This document shows positions 62,238 to 64,000 of a stretch of DNA of 64,000 bases, in pieces (position 1 is the first letter of the stretch; every line of letters begins with the position of its first letter). Source of the stretch: Siphlonurus alternatus (taxonomy: Eukaryota > Arthropoda > Insecta > Ephemeroptera > Siphlonuridae). The notes beneath the pieces were generated by a model. It was not told the origin of the DNA and ran no database searches. It saw nothing but the letters and a program-made list of their open reading frames with translations. The translations under genes were made by a program, and so were the position numbers. Location: NCBI GenBank assembly GCA_949825025.1, contig OX463782.1:33761351-33825350 (forward strand). The letters are read 5' to 3'.

Positions 62238-62238
62238 G
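62203..62238 (-). repeat. Right terminal inverted repeat
   Basis: Exact complement of 44,846-44,881. The TA duplication is at 62,239-62,240. Confidence 0.9.
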
Positions 62239-62519
62239 TACTCAACTATAATATATAGAGTATGTTTCTGTGTTTACTTTTTTTTAGCTATATATACAAC
62301 AGATATACTTGTATGATATGTACTGTATTTATATCACACAATACTGTACATATATCTATTAATGCTTTTATCATATATATTCAAACGTACCAGCTAATTT
62401 CATTATTAAAGATCTAGCTGCCTCACATATCACATATGAATCACATATCAACAACATCCATTATTCTTGAGTCTTAATTGACACTCTTGTTTTGAACTAT
62501 TTGAAGTTTACGCATATTT

Positions 62520-62690
62520 ACTTTCGTGATGTCATGAATCATATGTTTTGCGTTGCAAATCCCCGTCGACGTATCTTTAATGCAGGTACGTCGGTTTGAC
62601 GTCATCATTCAATCATCAATAAAAAAGCATCGACGTATCTTTAATAGTCGTACGTCCGACGTCGCAGCAGACAGTTCCCTGTAAAAACAC
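62520..62690 (-). repeat. Dispersed repeat (inverted copy of 22,560-22,745)
   Basis: See the copy at 22,560. The ends CATGAATCATATGTTTTGCG and GACGTCGCAGCAGACAGTTC are shared in complement. It lies outside the large transposon. Confidence 0.7.
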
Positions 62691-63131
62691 ACTGGGAGAT
62701 AAGTAATATTAAAAACGTACCTTTCATCATATTTAAATAAAAGAAATTGTTTCGCAAATAGTTTCATTTAATTAAAGAGAAGATGCAATCGATGCAATAT
62801 CAAGTCCTGCCACCAACTTTTCTGTTTAAATTATTGGCGCGTCATGCAACAATCAGCCAATAAAAATGTGTAAATTTATCATACTGGACTCCTTCCGCTC
62901 CTTCCGTATCTGCTGATTATCTATTGAATTATTTTATTAAACCTAAAACTGAGCCTCTTTTCTTATCTACGAAAATAGTAGGATGCCGTAGGATTCAATA
63001 TTTAACTTTATTAAGACCCTTGAATCATAATTTATCAATGTCTTTTCAACCCCCTGTTTGCTGCTGCTGAAACCAGTAACGGAAGGATTGAAAAATAAAT
63101 ACAGTTTTAATTTCAACTTTTCCAACACGCC

Positions 63132-63203
63132 TGTATGTGGTCGAGTGGAAAAGCACTCGCATTCCATGTAAGAGGTGAAGGGTTCAAATCTCCTCTGGAT
63201 CAA
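63132..63203 (+). other. tRNA-like sequence with A and B boxes (left arm)
   Basis: Box A-like TGGTCGAGTGG (63,138-63,148) and box B-like GGTTCAAATCT (63,181-63,191) have tRNA-like spacing. A possible anticodon arm has loop ATTCCAT. Stem pairing is imperfect and no 3' processing signs are seen, so I treat it as a SINE-type or decayed tRNA unit. The inverted copy is at 63,516-63,590. Confidence 0.5.
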
Positions 63204-63515
63204 TTTACATTTTTAGTAGCACGAAGAATTAATTCAAACGTATACGGGGTAAAATAATCTTATTTTTTCTTACAATATAATCATGTTATACTATTATAAA
63301 TCACACTTTTTCATATAAATATATAAATACGCACTTACAAAAACTTTGCAAAAAAAAAAAAAAAAAAGCAAAAACCAAAAAAAAAAGCAAAAACCAAAAA
63401 AAAAAGCGTTTCATTCAATGATAGAAAAATTAATAAGAAATTATAAACAAAACTATTTTACCCCGTTTGAGTTAAAAATATGAAATAAACTTCTTCGTGC
63501 TACTAAAAATGAGAA

Positions 63516-63590
63516 TTGAACTGGGGGAGATTTGAACCCTTCACCACTTGCATGGAATGCGAGTGCTTTTCCACGCGACCACATACAGGC
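63516..63590 (-). other. tRNA-like sequence (right arm, inverted copy)
   Basis: The minus strand shows TGGTCGCGTGG and GGTTCAAATCT with the same spacing. The 7-nt loop ATTCCAT is kept and the putative anticodon stem here pairs at four of five positions. It differs by a few bases from the left-arm copy. Confidence 0.5.
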
Positions 63591-64000
63591 GTGTTGGAAA
63601 AGTTGAAATTAAAACTGTATTTATTTTTCAATCCTTCCGTTACTGGTTTCAGCAGCAGCAAACAGGGGGTTGAAAAGACATTGATAAATTATGATTCAAG
63701 GGTCTTAATAAATTTAAATATTGAATCCTACGGCATCCTACTATCTTCGTAGATAAGAAAAGAGGCTCAGTTTTAGGTTTAATAAAATAATTCAATAGAT
63801 AATCAGCAGATACGGAAGGAGTCCAGTATGATAAATATACACATTTTTATTGGCTGATTGTTGCATGACGCGCCAATAATTTAAACAGAAAAGTTGGTGG
63901 CAGGACTTGATATTGCATCGATTGCATCTTCTCTTTAATTAAATGAAACTATTTGCGAAACAATTTCTATTATTTAAATATGATGAAAGGTACGTTTGTA

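Larger units (their letters stand above)
44846..62238. mobile_element. 17.4-kb EnSpm/CACTA-like DNA transposon with transposase and BEN genes
   Basis: The 36-bp perfect TIRs (44,846-44,881 and 62,203-62,238; start CCCTTATGAAAATGATGGAT) are flanked by TA on both sides. Inside each end is a 170-210-bp array of GGATCCAG units. The body holds two divergent spliced genes without stops: the transposase (51,689-60,556, +) and a BEN-domain protein (46,055-51,047, -). Introns and flanks carry several MITEs and a fold-back, which account for the size. CCC termini and a 2-bp target fit some animal EnSpm-type elements as I recall them; plant CACTA elements give 3 bp. The intact genes and perfect TIRs suggest a recently active autonomous copy. 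Confidence 0.8.
62714..63997. mobile_element. 1.28-kb fold-back with tRNA-like units in both arms
   Basis: Arms of about 520 bp (62,714-63,235 and 63,475-63,997) are near-identical inverted copies. The ends are AAACGTACCTTTCATCAT and complement. The centre (63,236-63,474) is AT-rich with three AAAAAAAAAAGCAAAAACC-type units. Both arms carry a tRNA-like sequence. The window ends 3 bp beyond, so the right limit is not fully confirmed. Confidence 0.8.

Noticed and set aside
63516..63752. 78-codon frame repeated at 62,967-63,203, suggesting a conserved small protein
   Set aside because: The similarity reflects the two arms of one inverted repeat, not selection on protein. The frame overlaps the tRNA-like unit.

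Overview
The window looks like nuclear DNA of an invertebrate animal with a repeat-rich, AT-rich genome. The evidence is spliced genes with GT-AG introns, metazoan-type non-LTR retrotransposons with (ATT)n tails, 5S-rRNA-derived and tRNA-derived SINEs, a relic of the host gene NAA15, and very many fold-back/MITE elements. I cannot fix the phylum. There are no operons, rRNA operons, CRISPR arrays or bacterial signals. Almost every open frame belongs to a mobile element, and no complete host gene was recognised.

Layout. 1-4.2 kb: AT-rich DNA with palindromic elements and a 5'-truncated non-LTR fragment. 4.2-7.1 kb: a decayed CR1/Jockey-type non-LTR element (endonuclease plus reverse transcriptase, about three frameshifts). 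7.3-11.3 kb: a possible 4-kb TIR element holding two 5S-type SINE copies. 12.1-14.8 kb: a TTAA-flanked MITE, then a 2.1-kb element with CCC termini and AGTGGT arrays. 15.86-21.76 kb: a very young LTR retrotransposon (LTRs with no difference found, 4-bp TSD CATT) that keeps gag but has lost pol. 22-25 kb: MITEs, a SINE and non-LTR scraps. 25.98-28.27 kb: a 2.3-kb fold-back apparently built from a mariner-like element. 29.6-34.1 kb: another CCC-ended element, a nested hAT-like/TIR pair, and fold-backs. 34.5-43 kb: TTAA MITEs, SINEs, a broken NAA15 gene fragment and an element with GGACAATT arrays. 43.14-44.52 kb: a solo LTR of the 15.86-kb family, with TSD AGTG.

The most notable object is at 44,846-62,238: a 17.4-kb DNA transposon with 36-bp perfect terminal inverted repeats starting CCCTTATG, a TA duplication on each side, and dense GGATCCAG arrays just inside each end. 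It carries two divergently transcribed multi-exon genes that splice in frame without a stop. The rightward gene (4 exons, 888 aa) is an animal EnSpm/CACTA-type transposase (Tnp2/Transposase_21-like). The leftward gene (7 exons, 492 aa) encodes a coiled-coil protein with a C-terminal BEN DNA-binding domain. A 641-bp shared intergenic region separates the starts. I infer a two-component system in which the transposase acts with an element-encoded BEN protein that may bind the GGATCCAG arrays, analogous to TNPD/TNPA of plant En/Spm but using an unrelated DNA-binding domain. Its introns hold pairs of oppositely oriented MITEs and a 1.5-kb fold-back. Three smaller elements in the window (12,667-14,802; 23,118-23,292; 29,609-30,808) also start with CCC and have 2-bp duplications, which suggests a wider CCC-ended superfamily.

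The last 1.3 kb is a large fold-back whose arms each carry a tRNA-like unit with A and B boxes.
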